The notes under the pieces are model-generated. The model had not been told where the DNA came from, searched no databases, and saw only the letters and a list, made by a program, of their open reading frames with translations. Made by a program: the position numbers and the translations under genes. DNA of 64,000 nucleotides from Microbacterium wangchenii (GTDB taxonomy: Bacteria > Actinomycetota > Actinomycetes > Actinomycetales > Microbacteriaceae). Shown here piece after piece: positions 32,258-46,499 of this stretch (position 1 is its first letter; the number at the start of each line of letters is the position of its first letter). Where the stretch lies: NCBI RefSeq assembly GCF_004564355.1, contig NZ_CP038266.1:1178001-1242000 (forward strand), written 5' to 3'.

Positions 32258-33655
32258 TCAGCCGGACGGCGGATGCGGCAGGGGCCCGCGGTGCCGCTCC
32301 AGCTGCGCCGCGAGCGACAGCAGCGCCGCCTCCCCGCCGGGCCGTCCGACCAGCTGCACCGACACGGGGTGTCCGGCGGCGTCGGCGGTCACCGGCACGG
32401 TGAGGGCCGGCAGCCCCGCGACGTTGACGAAGCTCGAGTAGGGCGCGTACTCCACCTGCAGCGCGAACGTGCGCTCGGGGTCGTGCCCCCCGTACCAGCC
32501 CACCGGGCGCGGCGATTGCGCGAGAGCCGGCATGAGCACGGCGTCGAACGGCGCGAACGCCTCGATCGTCTCGCGCTCGAACACGCGGGCGGCCGAGAGG
32601 CCCCCCGAGACATCGGATGCGGTCAGCCCGCGTCCCTCGCGCACGAGCCACGCCGTGAGCGGCTCGACGACGGCCAGGTCCGCCTCCGTCAGGGGGATCC
32701 GCGCGGCACTCGCGCGCCACAGGACGCGGAAGAGCGCCGCGTACCCCCGCGGGCGCCACTGCGCGTCGTCGACGGCGTGCCCGTCGCCCGCGAGCCACCC
32801 GGCGGCGGTGCGCACGGCGGCTCCGGCCTGGTCGTCGAGCACGATGCGCTCGTCCGCGTCCCACGGCGACACCGTCGTCACGCCGATGCGCGTCCGAGCC
32901 GGCTCACGGCGGGCCGCCGCCAGGAACGGGCCCGACCCCGGCGCGGCGGTGGCGTAGCGGAAGGGCGCGAGGTCGACGAGGGCGTCCAGGAGGAACGCCG
33001 CGTCCTCGGCGGTGCGGGCCACCGGGCCCGTGACGGCGAGGCCGTCCGGCGCGTCGAACCCGGAGCCCAGCGGCAGCCGCCCCCGCGAGGGCTTGAGCCC
33101 CACGACGCCCACGGTGGCCGCGGGGATGCGGATCGACCCGCCGCCGTCGGAGGCGACCGCGACCGGCAGCATCCGCGCCGCCACCGCGACGGCGGCCCCG
33201 CCGCTGGAGCCGCCCGCGCCGTGCGCGGGGTTCCACGGGTCGCGCGCCGGGGGAGCGGTGCGCGGCTCGGTGTAGCCGGTGAGCCCGAACTCGCTCGTGG
33301 CCGTCTTGCCGAGATTCACCACCCCCGCAGCGTCGAGCGCTTCGGCGAGCGGGTCGGATGCGGTGGGCACGAAGCCGACCCGCGAGCGCGACCCGTACCG
33401 CGTGGGTACGCCCGCACGGGCGACGAGATCCTTGTCGGCGTGCGGGAGGCCCCACAGCGCCCCGGCCGGCGACGCGGCATCGAGTGCGCGGGCGCGCTGC
33501 AGCGCGGCATCCGCGGTGACCTCGGCGAACGCGCCCAGCTCGGCGTGCGCGGCGATGCGCGCGAGGTAATGCGCGGCGACCTCGGCGGCGGAGACCTCGC
33601 GCCGGCGCAGCATCCCCGCCAGCTCGACGGCCGACAGCTCGTGCAACGCGCTCAT
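32258..33655 (-). CDS. Amidase signature family protein
   Basis: A 465-aa amidase with the Ser-cisSer-Lys triad: Lys in [12 protein letters not shown], and [34 protein letters not shown] contains the two catalytic serines and the family's Gly/Ser-rich signature. Substrate unknown; relatives include AtzF/GatA-type and aryl-acylamidases. GatA is unlikely because gatB and gatC are absent. ATG 33655 is favoured because TACGCT ends 7 nt upstream (leaderless layout), although GGGAGG abuts the ATG. Convergent with prfA. Confidence 0.88.
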   Translation of the reverse strand: MSALHELSAVELAGMLRRREVSAAEVAAHYLARIAAHAELGAFAEVTADAALQRARALDAASPAGALWGLPHADKDLVARAGVPTRYGSRSRVGFVPTASDPLAEALDAAGVVNLGKTATSEFGLTGYTEPRTAPPARDPWNPAHGAGGSSGGAAVAVAARMLPVAVASDGGGSIRIPAATVGVVGLKPSRGRLPLGSGFDAPDGLAVTGPVARTAEDAAFLLDALVDLAPFRYATAAPGSGPFLAAARREPARTRIGVTTVSPWDADERIVLDDQAGAAVRTAAGWLAGDGHAVDDAQWRPRGYAALFRVLWRASAARIPLTEADLAVVEPLTAWLVREGRGLTASDVSGGLSAARVFERETIEAFAPFDAVLMPALAQSPRPVGWYGGHDPERTFALQVEYAPYSSFVNVAGLPALTVPVTADAAGHPVSVQLVGRPGGEAALLSLAAQLERHRGPLPHPPSG

Positions 33656-33662
33656 CCTCCCG

Positions 33663-33668
33663 AGCGTA
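33663..33668 (-). promoter_or_regulatory. Candidate -10 element, leaderless amidase gene
   Basis: TACGCT on the minus strand ends 7 nt before the amidase ATG. It argues for start 33655 over GTG 33673, which overlaps the hexamer. Confidence 0.4.
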
Positions 33669-33699
33669 GCCACCTCGCCCCCCGCTCCGGACGGCGCGG

Positions 33700-34269
33700 C
33701 TAGATGGAGTACTCGGGGGCGGCGAGGACGGCCCGGGTGTCCTCGCCGGCGCGGCGCGCGCGCGGCTTGGCGGGAACGCCGACGAGCACGGAGTCGGCCG
33801 GGGCATCCTTGGTCACGACCGCGTTGGCTCCGACGACGGTGCGGTCGCCGATCGTGATGGGGCCGAGGATCTTCGCGCCGGCGCCGACGGCCACGCCGTC
33901 ACCGAGGGTGGGATGGCGCTTGCCGCCCTCGCGCTGACGCCCGCCGAGGGTCACGCCGTGGTAGATCAGGACGTCATCGCCCACCTCGGCGGTCTCACCG
34001 ATCACCACGCCCATCCCGTGATCGATGAACAGGCGCCGTCCGATGACGGCACCGGGGTGGATCTCCACCCCGGTGAGCCAGCGGGTCAGCTGCGACAGCA
34101 GCCGCGCGGGGAAGCGGAAGCCGCGGCGCCACAGCCGGTGGCTGACGCGGTGCGCCCATACGGCGTGCAGCCCCGAGTACAGCAGGACCAGCTCGAGGGT
34201 GCCGCGGGCGGCGGGGTCGCGGAGCTTGGCCGCGGCGATGTCTTCGCGCAGGCGCGAGAGGGGTCCCAC
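33700..34269 (-). CDS. cysE: Serine O-acetyltransferase
   Basis: Makes O-acetylserine from serine and acetyl-CoA, the first step of cysteine synthesis. 189 aa, the short CysE/EpsC class. An alpha-helical N-terminus (about 1-60) is followed by a left-handed beta helix of hexapeptide repeats: [44 protein letters not shown] includes the catalytic Asp/His pair. The C-terminal tail of about 25 residues could contact CysK in a cysteine synthase complex. GTG 34269 follows the cysK stop directly (TGAGTG), so cysK-cysE is one unit. Confidence 0.93.
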   Translation of the reverse strand: MGPLSRLREDIAAAKLRDPAARGTLELVLLYSGLHAVWAHRVSHRLWRRGFRFPARLLSQLTRWLTGVEIHPGAVIGRRLFIDHGMGVVIGETAEVGDDVLIYHGVTLGGRQREGGKRHPTLGDGVAVGAGAKILGPITIGDRTVVGANAVVTKDAPADSVLVGVPAKPRARRAGEDTRAVLAAPEYSI

Positions 34270-35208
34270 TCAGTCCTCGCGCAGGTGCTCGTACAGAGCG
34301 GTGGAGAGGTAGCGCTCACCGAAGGACGGGATGATCACGACGATGTTCTTGCCCGCCGCCTCTGGCCGCTTGGCGATCTCCAGGGCCGCCCAGATGGCCG
34401 CTCCGCTGGACATGCCCACGAGGATGCCGTCCTTGGTCGCGGTGTCGCGGGCCAGGCGGATGGCGTCGTCGAACTCGACGTCGATGACCTCGTCGATCAC
34501 GTCGCGGTCCAAGATGGCGGGGACGAAGTTCGGTCCGATGCCCTGGATCTTGTGCGGGCCGGGGTGGCCCTTGGTCAGCACGGGGGAGTCGGAGGGCTCG
34601 ACGGCGACGACCTTCACGCCCGGGACGCGTTCCTTGAGCACCTGGCCGACGCCGGTGATGGTGCCGCCCGTGCCGATGCCGGCGACGAAGTAGTCGACCT
34701 TGCCGTCGGTGTCGCGGAGGATCTCCTCGGCGGTGGTCTTGCGGTGCACCTCGGGGTTCGCCTCGTTCTCGAACTGGCGCGCCCACACCGCACCGGGCGT
34801 CTCCGACACGATGCGCTTGGCCTCGTCCACCGCATACGACATGCCCTTGGTCGGGTCGGTCAGCACGACCTCCGCGCCGAACGCCTTCAGCAGCGCGCGC
34901 CGCTCCTTCGACATGGATGCCGGCATCGTGAGGATCACGCGGTAGCCGCGCGCCGCGCCGACCATCGCGAGGGCGATGCCGGTGTTACCGCTCGTGGACT
35001 CCACGATCGTGCCGCCGGGCTTCAGCTCGCCGGAGGCCTCCGCGGCATCCACGATCGCGATCCCCAGGCGGTCCTTGACGCTGCCGGCGGGGTTGTAGAA
35101 CTCCAGCTTGGCGAGGATGTTCGCGTCCACCCCCTCGGCGACGCGGTTCAGGCGCACGAGCGGGGTGTCGCCGAACGCGGACGTGATGTCGGGGTGGATG
35201 CCGGGCAT
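34270..35208 (-). CDS. cysK: Cysteine synthase A (O-acetylserine sulfhydrylase)
   Basis: PLP enzyme producing cysteine from O-acetylserine and sulfide. 312 aa. The PLP lysine is K45 (NPAGSVKDR), the substrate loop [10 protein letters not shown], the phosphate loop GTGGT and the C-terminal SSGAAIWAA are present. AAAGG lies upstream of the ATG at 35208. First gene of the minus-strand cysK-cysE unit; divergent from prmC with a 109-bp gap. Confidence 0.95.
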   Translation of the reverse strand: MPGIHPDITSAFGDTPLVRLNRVAEGVDANILAKLEFYNPAGSVKDRLGIAIVDAAEASGELKPGGTIVESTSGNTGIALAMVGAARGYRVILTMPASMSKERRALLKAFGAEVVLTDPTKGMSYAVDEAKRIVSETPGAVWARQFENEANPEVHRKTTAEEILRDTDGKVDYFVAGIGTGGTITGVGQVLKERVPGVKVVAVEPSDSPVLTKGHPGPHKIQGIGPNFVPAILDRDVIDEVIDVEFDDAIRLARDTATKDGILVGMSSGAAIWAALEIAKRPEAAGKNIVVIIPSFGERYLSTALYEHLRED

Positions 35209-35301
35209 GGCGGGCCTTTCGCCGTCGGACGGTGTGGGTCCCAGCCTACCGAGGGCCGCCTGGGCGTCGCGCGAGTATGACGCGCCCGGGTGCGCGGGTC
35301 G

Positions 35302-35307
35302 TAGGGT
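35302..35307 (+). promoter_or_regulatory. Candidate -10 element of prmC
   Basis: TAGGGT ends 10 nt before the prmC ATG, so the 5' leader would be only a few nucleotides or absent. Confidence 0.35.
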
Positions 35308-35317
35308 GGACAGAGCC

Positions 35318-36193
35318 ATGCCCGCACCCGCCGCCGCGTCCGTCGCCGCCCTCGTCCGAGACGCCGCCGCGCGCCTCGCCGCCGCCGGGGTCCCCGATCC
35401 CGACGTGGACGCCGAGCTGCTCGCCGCGCACGTGCTGGGTGCCGGCCGGGGAGCGGTGCAGGCCGCCGCCATCCGCGGGGACGGCATGGATGCGGCGGCC
35501 GCTGCCGCACTGGAGGAGCTCGTGCAGCGCCGGTGCGCGCGCGTGCCGCTGCAGCACCTGACCGGGCGCGCCCCGTTCCGGCACCTCGAGCTGGCGGTGG
35601 GGCCGGGAGTGTTCGTGCCGCGGCCGGAGACGGAGATGGTCGCGCAGCTGGCCATCGACGCCCTGGTCGCCGCCGCCGTGCCCGAGCCGGTCGCGGTGGA
35701 CCTCGGCACCGGCAGCGGGGCGATCGCCCTGGCGATGGCCACCGAGGTGCCGCACGCGCGCGTGTTCGCGGCGGAGAAGTCCGCCGACGCGTTCGTGTGG
35801 GCGAAGGAGAACGCGCGGCGGGTGGGAGCGGCCAACCTCACGGTCGTGTGCGCGGATCTGGCCGACGCGTTCGGCGAGCTCGACGGCACGGTGTCGGTCG
35901 TGGCGTCCAACCCCCCGTACGTGCCCGACGACGCGATCCCGCGCGATCCCGAGGTGCGCCGGTACGACCCGCCCGCAGCGCTGTACGGCGGCCCGGACGG
36001 GCTCGACGTCGTGCGTGTGCTCAGCCGCGTGGGGCTGCGGCTGGCGCATTCGGGTGGGGTTCTCGTGATCGAGCACGGCGAATGGCAGGGCGCGGCGATC
36101 CGGGAGCTGCTGACGGCGGACGGATGGCGCGCCGCGGCGACCCACCCCGACCTCACGATGCGCGACCGGGCCACCACAGCGCTGCGCCCATGA
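35318..36193 (+). CDS. prmC: Release factor glutamine methyltransferase
   Basis: Methylates the glutamine of the GGQ motif in release factors 1 and 2 using S-adenosylmethionine. 291 aa. The N-terminal helical domain (about 1-100) is followed by [33 protein letters not shown] motif [12 protein letters not shown], and catalytic NPPYVP. ATG 35318 is preferred; the longer in-frame ORF runs into the divergent promoter region. In actinobacteria it usually follows prfA directly; here cysK, cysE and an amidase on the other strand intervene. Confidence 0.93.
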   Translation: MPAPAAASVAALVRDAAARLAAAGVPDPDVDAELLAAHVLGAGRGAVQAAAIRGDGMDAAAAAALEELVQRRCARVPLQHLTGRAPFRHLELAVGPGVFVPRPETEMVAQLAIDALVAAAVPEPVAVDLGTGSGAIALAMATEVPHARVFAAEKSADAFVWAKENARRVGAANLTVVCADLADAFGELDGTVSVVASNPPYVPDDAIPRDPEVRRYDPPAALYGGPDGLDVVRVLSRVGLRLAHSGGVLVIEHGEWQGAAIRELLTADGWRAAATHPDLTMRDRATTALRP

Positions 36194-36237
36194 GCCGACC
36201 AGGTGGCGGCTCTCGCGGGAGTCGCAGGCGCCGCACG

Positions 36238-36243
36238 TAGACT
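36238..36243 (+). promoter_or_regulatory. Candidate -10 element of tsaC
   Basis: TAGACT ends 9 nt before the tsaC ATG, consistent with a leaderless or near-leaderless start. Confidence 0.4.
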
Positions 36244-36252
36244 GGGCGGGAC

Positions 36253-36942
36253 ATGTCACCCGTTTACGACTGCCGTGACGAGGCCCAGCTGCTCTCCGGC
36301 ATGCGACACTCACGCCAGACGCTGAGTCGCGGCGAGCTGGTCGTGCTGCCCACCGACACCGTTTACGGCATCGCCGCAGACGCCTTCAACGCGCGCGCGG
36401 TCGCGGGCCTGCTGGCCGCGAAGGGCCGCGGGCGGCAGCAGCCGCCGCCCGTGCTGGTGGCCGGGGTGAGCACGCTCCGCGCTCTCGTGGCCGACCTCCC
36501 CGAGCCGGTCGAGCGCCTCGTGGAGACCTTCTGGCCCGGTGGCCTCACGATCGTCCTGCCGTCGCAGCCGTCGCTGTCGTGGGATCTGGGGGAGACCCGG
36601 GGCACGGTCGCGGTGCGGATGCCCGCGCACCGCATCGCCCTGGAGCTGCTGGAGGAGACCGGGCCGCTGGCCGTCTCCAGCGCCAACCGCACCGGGGCGC
36701 CGGCGGCGGTCACGATCGACGAGGCGCGCGACATGCTGGGGGAGTCGGTCGGGGTGTACCTCGACGACGGGCCGAGCCACACCGGCATCGCCTCGACCAT
36801 CGTGGATGCCACGCGCCTGGTGGGCGGCGACGAGCCGCTCGTGCGCGTGCTGCGCGAAGGCGCCGTGCCGCGGGAGCGGCTGCGTGAGGTGCTGGGTGAC
36901 CTGCTCGAGCCGGACGAGGACGAATCCGGCGGTGCCGGGTGA
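36253..36942 (+). CDS. tsaC: L-threonylcarbamoyladenylate synthase (Sua5/YciO/YrdC family)
   Basis: Makes threonylcarbamoyl-AMP from threonine, bicarbonate and ATP for t6A37 tRNA modification. 229 aa, the TsaC/YrdC length without the extra Sua5 domain. Signature stretches: [32 protein letters not shown] with the conserved Lys, [20 protein letters not shown] and [13 protein letters not shown]. The last 20 residues are acidic. Its stop overlaps the GTG of wecA (GTGA), so it is co-translated with it. Confidence 0.93.
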   Translation: MSPVYDCRDEAQLLSGMRHSRQTLSRGELVVLPTDTVYGIAADAFNARAVAGLLAAKGRGRQQPPPVLVAGVSTLRALVADLPEPVERLVETFWPGGLTIVLPSQPSLSWDLGETRGTVAVRMPAHRIALELLEETGPLAVSSANRTGAPAAVTIDEARDMLGESVGVYLDDGPSHTGIASTIVDATRLVGGDEPLVRVLREGAVPRERLREVLGDLLEPDEDESGGAG

Positions 36943-38093
36943 AGCAGTACCTCCTGCTGGTGCTGTTCACCGCGGTGGTCACCTTCGTCCTGACGTGGGC
37001 GGTGTGGCGCCTGAGTCTGCGGTTCAAGCTGTATCCCGGCATCCGCGAGCGCGACGTGCACAAGACCCCGACGCCCCGCCTGGGCGGCGTGGCCATGTTC
37101 CTGGCGGTGGCCGCGGCCTTCCTGTTCTCCAGCCAGCAGCCGTTCTTCTCCGTCATCTGGGCCAACCCGGGACCCGTCCTCGCTGTGCTGGGGGCGACCC
37201 TCGTGATCGTGCTGGTCGGCGTGGCCGACGATCTGTGGGACCTGGACTGGATGATCAAGCTCGGCGCGCAGTTCGTCGCCGCCGGCATCATCACGCTGCT
37301 GGGCGGACTGCAGATCCTCTCGCTCCCGATCGGGGGTCTCACGGTCGGGTCGGGGTGGATGAGCTTCACCCTCACGGTGTTCGCGATCGTGGTCGTGATG
37401 AACGCCGTGAACTTCATCGACGGGCTCGACGGCCTCGTCGCGGGGGTGTGCCTCATCGCCAACGGCGTCTTCTTCGCGTACTCCTACCTGCTCGTGCGCG
37501 ACACCGGCGCCAGCACGTACTTCAACCTCGCCTCCTTCCTCGCCGCGGTGCTGATCGGCGCGTGCATCGGATTCCTGCCGTTCAACTGGAACCCCGCCAA
37601 GATCTTCATGGGCGACGCCGGCGCGCTCATGCTGGGGCTGCTGATGGCCTCCTCCGCGGTGGCGATCACGGGCCAGATCGACCCGGCCGTCCTCGACCCC
37701 GAGCAGCTCGGCCGCTCGCAGCTGCTCGGTGCGTTCATCCCGATCCTGCTCCCGGTGGTCGTGGTGCTCCTGCCGCTGCTGGATTTCGGCCTCGCGATCA
37801 TCCGCCGCATGCGGGCGGGCAAATCCCCCTTCTCGCCCGACCGCAAGCACCTGCACCACCGCATGCTCGACATGGGCCACTCCGACCGCGATGCCGTGCT
37901 GATCTTCTACGCGTGGACGGCGGTCGTGGGATTCGCGTTCCTCCTGATGTACATCGGCACCGACCAGAGCTGGCCGGGTGACTACGCCCTGGGCATCGTG
38001 TTCGGTGTCGTCGGGGTCGCCGCGTGCCTGGTCCTCACCTTCCTCCCCTCCCGGCGCCAGACGCGTCCCGCCCCCCTCAAGGAGCCCGCATGA
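36939..38093 (+). CDS. wecA: Undecaprenyl-phosphate GlcNAc-1-phosphate transferase (WecA/TagO type)
   Basis: A 384-aa polytopic membrane enzyme (about 11 spans) that loads a sugar phosphate onto undecaprenyl phosphate to start cell-wall glycopolymer synthesis. The MraY/WecA family motifs are visible: VADDLWDLDWMIKL (Asp-Asp), NAVNFIDGLDGLVAG, FMGDAGALMLG and DRKHLHHRMLD (HxHH of the WecA branch rather than MraY). GTG start overlaps the tsaC stop; the stop overlaps the atpI-like start. This placement before the ATP synthase operon is conserved in actinobacteria. Confidence 0.92.
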   Translation: MKQYLLLVLFTAVVTFVLTWAVWRLSLRFKLYPGIRERDVHKTPTPRLGGVAMFLAVAAAFLFSSQQPFFSVIWANPGPVLAVLGATLVIVLVGVADDLWDLDWMIKLGAQFVAAGIITLLGGLQILSLPIGGLTVGSGWMSFTLTVFAIVVVMNAVNFIDGLDGLVAGVCLIANGVFFAYSYLLVRDTGASTYFNLASFLAAVLIGACIGFLPFNWNPAKIFMGDAGALMLGLLMASSAVAITGQIDPAVLDPEQLGRSQLLGAFIPILLPVVVVLLPLLDFGLAIIRRMRAGKSPFSPDRKHLHHRMLDMGHSDRDAVLIFYAWTAVVGFAFLLMYIGTDQSWPGDYALGIVFGVVGVAACLVLTFLPSRRQTRPAPLKEPA

Positions 38094-38560
38094 CCTCCAG
38101 TCCCGTCTCCAGCACGCCGGTGCTGCGCACCGCCTTGACCTGGGGAGGCATCGTCGCGGGGGTCCTGGCCGTCGTCGGCGCCCTCATCGGCTACGCCGTG
38201 AGCGGGGGAGACGGGGTCGCCAGCGCGCTGGTGGGCGTGCTCGTGGGCGGGTTCTTCTCCGCGGTGACGGCCGCGAGCATCCTCATCGCCAACCGGTGGT
38301 TCGGTGACGACCTGTACGTGCCGATCTTCTTCGGCGTCGTCCTGGGCGGGTGGATCCTCAAGCTCGTCCTGTTCATCATCGCGCTCGTGCTCCTGCGGGA
38401 TCAGCCGTGGATCGACACCACCGTGTTCTTCCTCGCCCTGGTGGCCAGTGTCCTCGGTTCGCTCGTGGTCGACATGGTCGTCATGATGCGGATGCGGATC
38501 CCGCACGCGAGCGACGTCTCGCTGCCCACCGACCCCGACGCGGGAGACCGCACCGACTGA
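38090..38560 (+). CDS. AtpI-like four-span membrane protein
   Basis: A 156-aa protein with four membrane segments (about 12-34, 42-64, 70-95 and 104-126 by hydrophobicity) and a short acidic tail. It has the position and topology of AtpI (ATP synthase protein I), which helps assemble the c-ring or Mg2+ supply in other bacteria. Sequence similarity to AtpI is too weak to be sure by eye. ATG overlaps the wecA stop (ATGA), and atpB follows 69 bp later. TAGGGT in that gap may give a second promoter for the atp operon. Confidence 0.7.
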   Translation: MTSSPVSSTPVLRTALTWGGIVAGVLAVVGALIGYAVSGGDGVASALVGVLVGGFFSAVTAASILIANRWFGDDLYVPIFFGVVLGGWILKLVLFIIALVLLRDQPWIDTTVFFLALVASVLGSLVVDMVVMMRMRIPHASDVSLPTDPDAGDRTD

Positions 38561-38629
38561 GCGGCATCGGCCGGCCCCGTCATTTGATAGGGTTGACCTG
38601 CGCCCGCACGCTCTCAGAGCGCCCTCGGG

Positions 38630-39782
<1,153 letters not shown>

Positions 39783-39810
39783 TCCTCGACTTCCGACGTA
39801 AGGAGACAGG

Positions 39811-40383
39811 ATGCTGAACGCTCTTGTCACTCTCGCTGCAGAGGACTCTCACGGCGAAGAGGCGGCGCACAACCCGCTGCTTCCGGCGTACTACGACATC
39901 ATCTGGTCGGCGGTCTGCTTCGTCGTCATCCTCTTCGTCTTCTGGCGCGTCGTGCTGCCGCGGATGCAGAAGCTGCTCGACGAGCGCGGCGCCGCGATCG
40001 AGGGGAACATCGCCAAGGCCGACGAGGCGCAGCGGCAGGCCGAGGTCGCGCTGGAGCAGTACACCGCCCAGCTCGCCGAAGCCCGCAAGGAGGCCGGCGA
40101 GATCCGGGAGGCCGCCCGCGAGGACGGCAAGAAGATCGTCGCCGAGGCCCGCGACGCGGCATCGGCCGAGGCCGCGCGCATCACCGCGACCGCGCACACG
40201 CAGATCGAGGCCGAGCGCCAGGCGGCGCTGGTGTCGCTGCGCTCGGAGGTCGGTTCGCTCGCGCTCGACCTCGCCGGCAACGTCATCGGTGAGACCCTCT
40301 CCGACGACCAGAAGGCGCAGGCGGTCGTGGACCGCTTCCTCGCCGACCTGGAAGCGTCGGAGAACACCAAGGCGGCTCGGTAA
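39811..40383 (+). CDS. atpF: ATP synthase Fo subunit b
   Basis: 190-aa peripheral stalk subunit: one N-terminal membrane span (about 28-50) followed by a long Ala/Glu/Arg-rich helix. TAAGGAGACAGG precedes the ATG. Its TAA stop overlaps the atpH start (TAATG). Confidence 0.95.
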   Translation: MLNALVTLAAEDSHGEEAAHNPLLPAYYDIIWSAVCFVVILFVFWRVVLPRMQKLLDERGAAIEGNIAKADEAQRQAEVALEQYTAQLAEARKEAGEIREAAREDGKKIVAEARDAASAEAARITATAHTQIEAERQAALVSLRSEVGSLALDLAGNVIGETLSDDQKAQAVVDRFLADLEASENTKAAR

Positions 40384-41174
40384 TGGGCAGTGCGACCACT
40401 CAGGCCCTCGAGGCCACGACCGCGGCGCTCAGCGCCGCTGAGGGCGTGGACCTCGAGGTCGCCGGCGAGCTGTTCGCTGCGGCGCGCGCCATCGGCGGGT
40501 CGTTGCAGCTGGGTTCCGCGCTGGCCGACTCGTCGGCCTCGCCGGAGTCCCGCGCGAAAGTGATCACCGACGTCTTCGGTGCGTCCTTCCGCCCCGTCAC
40601 GATTTCGCTGCTGAGCTCGCTGGTCGACCAGCGGTGGTCACGCGCATCGGATCTCGTCGACGGCATCGAGGAGCTCGCCGTCCGCGCGGCGGCGATCGGT
40701 GCGACCGGCTCCGACGTCGAGGCGGAGCTGTTCTCCTTCTCGCGCACCGTCGCACAGAACCCCGAACTCGAACTGGCCCTCGGCAGCCGCCTGGGTGACG
40801 CCTCCGCCAAGGGGGCGCTCATCACCACGCTGCTGGGGGAGCGCGCCAGCGCAGCCACGACGCTCATCATCTCCTCGCTCGTCCAGCAGCCCCGCGACCG
40901 CCGCGTTCGGAGTCTTCTGAACCGCGCGATGCGGCTCGTCGGCGACCAGCGCGGACGCACGGTGGCGACGGTGGTCTCCGCCGCGCCGCTGAGCGACGCA
41001 CAGCGCACCCGCCTGTCGGGCGCCCTGTCGGCGCGCTACGGATCCGACGTCTCACTGAACGTCGTGATCGACCCGTCGGTGGTGGGCGGCCTGCGCGTGC
41101 AGATCGCCGATGACGTCATCGACGCGAGCATCTCCACCCGCCTGGCCGGCCTCCGCCAGCGCCTGGCGGGTTAA
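40383..41174 (+). CDS. atpH: ATP synthase F1 subunit delta
   Basis: 263-aa delta subunit linking the b stalk to the alpha3beta3 head, longer than the 177 aa of E. coli but in the actinobacterial range. The C-terminal [40 protein letters not shown] is the family signature. Start overlaps the atpF stop. It lies 71 bp before atpA. Confidence 0.94.
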   Translation: MGSATTQALEATTAALSAAEGVDLEVAGELFAAARAIGGSLQLGSALADSSASPESRAKVITDVFGASFRPVTISLLSSLVDQRWSRASDLVDGIEELAVRAAAIGATGSDVEAELFSFSRTVAQNPELELALGSRLGDASAKGALITTLLGERASAATTLIISSLVQQPRDRRVRSLLNRAMRLVGDQRGRTVATVVSAAPLSDAQRTRLSGALSARYGSDVSLNVVIDPSVVGGLRVQIADDVIDASISTRLAGLRQRLAG

Positions 41175-41245
41175 ACTACAAGGCTTTGCCGTCCGCGAGG
41201 ACCGCACATCTCGGGGCGTATCGCCCCACAACACGAAGGAAGACA

Positions 41246-42883
<1,638 letters not shown>

Positions 42884-42905
42884 CAGCGACGCGAGGACAC
42901 ACACC

Positions 42906-45270
<2,365 letters not shown>

Positions 45271-45271
45271 C

Positions 45272-45532
45272 ATGCCGCTCGACGTGCACCTCGTCTCGGC
45301 CGACGCCGAGGTGTGGACCGGTGAGGCGTCCCTCGTGATCGCCAAGACGGTCGAGGGCGAGATCGGCTTCATGGCCGGTCACGAGCCGGTGCTCGCGATC
45401 CTCGCCGAGGGCCAGGTGCGCATCACGCGCACCGACGGCTCCAAGGTGATCGCCAACGCGCAGGACGGGTTCCTGTCGATGGAGGGCGACACCGTGACGG
45501 TCGTCGCCGGTAACGCCGCCCTCGTCTCCTAA
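45272..45532 (+). CDS. atpC: ATP synthase F1 subunit epsilon (short form)
   Basis: 86-aa epsilon subunit containing only the N-terminal beta-sandwich (LDVHLVSADAEVWTGEASLVIAKTVEGEIGFMAGHEPVLAIL). The usual C-terminal two-helix domain, which inhibits ATP hydrolysis in E. coli, is absent. Short epsilon forms occur in related actinobacteria. ATG is one base after the atpD stop; it closes the operon, and a large palindrome follows. Confidence 0.94.
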   Translation: MPLDVHLVSADAEVWTGEASLVIAKTVEGEIGFMAGHEPVLAILAEGQVRITRTDGSKVIANAQDGFLSMEGDTVTVVAGNAALVS

Positions 45533-45544
45533 GTCGCTACACCC

Positions 45545-45611
45545 CGAAACACCACATTCCGTCCGAGACGCCCCGCTTCGCGCGGTGTCTCAGACGGAAT
45601 GTGGTGTTTCG
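45545..45611. repeat. Large palindrome after the atp operon
   Basis: CGAAACACCACATTCCGTC (45545-45563) and its perfect complement (45593-45611) form 19-bp arms. The pairing continues inward (CGAGAC against GTCTCA) with one mismatch to about 25 bp, leaving a GC-rich loop. It reaches to 22 bp before yaaA. It may end atp transcription, but there is no U-tract and the size suggests a repeat element. Confidence 0.75.
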
Positions 45612-45632
45612 CATGAAGGAGGAGATCGGCGG

Positions 45633-46382
45633 ATGCTGATCCTGCTGCCGCCGTCCGAGACGAAGCGCCCCGGCGGCGACGGGCCGCCGCTGCGCCTCGA
45701 TGCGCTCGCCCTGCCCGCCCTGCGCCCCGAGCGCGCTGCGGTGGTCGAGGCCCTCGTGGAGCTGTCGTCGGACGAGGATGCGGCCGCCCGCGTACTCCGG
45801 CTGAGCGCACGGCAACGCGGCGAGATCGCCGTCAACGCCGCGCTGCTCGAGTCGCCCACGATGCCCGCGGTCGACCGCTACACCGGTGTGCTCTTCGACG
45901 CACTCGGGGCGCACACGCTGGACGCCGCATCCCGCCGGTGGCTGGGGGAGCACGTGCTCATCCACTCCGCCCCGTTCGGCCCGGTCGGGGCCGATGATCT
46001 CATTCCCGCGTACCGGCTGGCCGCCGGCACCGCGCTCCCGGGCGTTCCGCCGCTGCGCCGGCTGTGGGCGGCGCCGGTGACGGCAGCGCTGTCGGCCGCA
46101 TCGCCGCGGTTCGTCCTGGATCTGCGGTCCGAGGCGTACGTCGCCCTCGGGCCCGTGCCCGCCGGGATCGACACCGCGTACGTACGCGTGGTGACCGAGG
46201 GCGACGGAGGAGCGGCCCGTGCCCTGAACCACTTCAACAAGCACGCGAAGGGTGACCTCGTGCGGGCGCTGACCACCGAACGGCCGCGCCTGACCTCCAC
46301 GGACGGATTCCTCGACTGGGCCGCACGTGCGGGCCGGACCGCCCGTCGCGGGCGGCCCGGTGAGATCGACCTCGTCGTGTGA
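45633..46382 (+). CDS. yaaA: YaaA-like peroxide stress protein (UPF0246)
   Basis: 249-aa member of the YaaA/DUF328 family. It starts MLILLPPSETK, the family N-terminus, and contains FDALGA, HSAPFGPVGADDLIPAYRL and FNKHAKGDLVRAL near the C-terminus. E. coli YaaA lowers intracellular iron and protects DNA during hydrogen peroxide stress. AAGGAGGAG lies upstream of the ATG. A GGCAGGCG...GCGTCTGCC hairpin at about 46384-46412 follows. Confidence 0.9.
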   Translation: MLILLPPSETKRPGGDGPPLRLDALALPALRPERAAVVEALVELSSDEDAAARVLRLSARQRGEIAVNAALLESPTMPAVDRYTGVLFDALGAHTLDAASRRWLGEHVLIHSAPFGPVGADDLIPAYRLAAGTALPGVPPLRRLWAAPVTAALSAASPRFVLDLRSEAYVALGPVPAGIDTAYVRVVTEGDGGAARALNHFNKHAKGDLVRALTTERPRLTSTDGFLDWAARAGRTARRGRPGEIDLVV

Positions 46383-46410
46383 CCGGCAGGCGACGCACCC
46401 GCGCGGCGTC

Positions 46411-46439
46411 TGCCAGGAAATACACAGCTTCGCTAGCAT
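46411..46439 (+). promoter_or_regulatory. Candidate promoter of the DUF5684-type gene
   Basis: TGCCAG (46411-46416) and TAGCAT (46434-46439) are 17 bp apart and lie about 60 bp before the GTG at 46500. The -35 is weak. The leader carries a GCGGGG/CCCCGC hairpin. Confidence 0.35.
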
Positions 46440-46499
46440 GACGACGCGGGGTGTCCCCCGCGGTGCGCGGGCACGACAACCCGTTCGGAAGGACTACTC

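Noticed and set aside
32258..33655. GatA subunit of the tRNA amidotransferase
   Set aside because: The amidase has the triad but lacks adjacent gatB and gatC, and its substrate-region sequence does not look like GatA.
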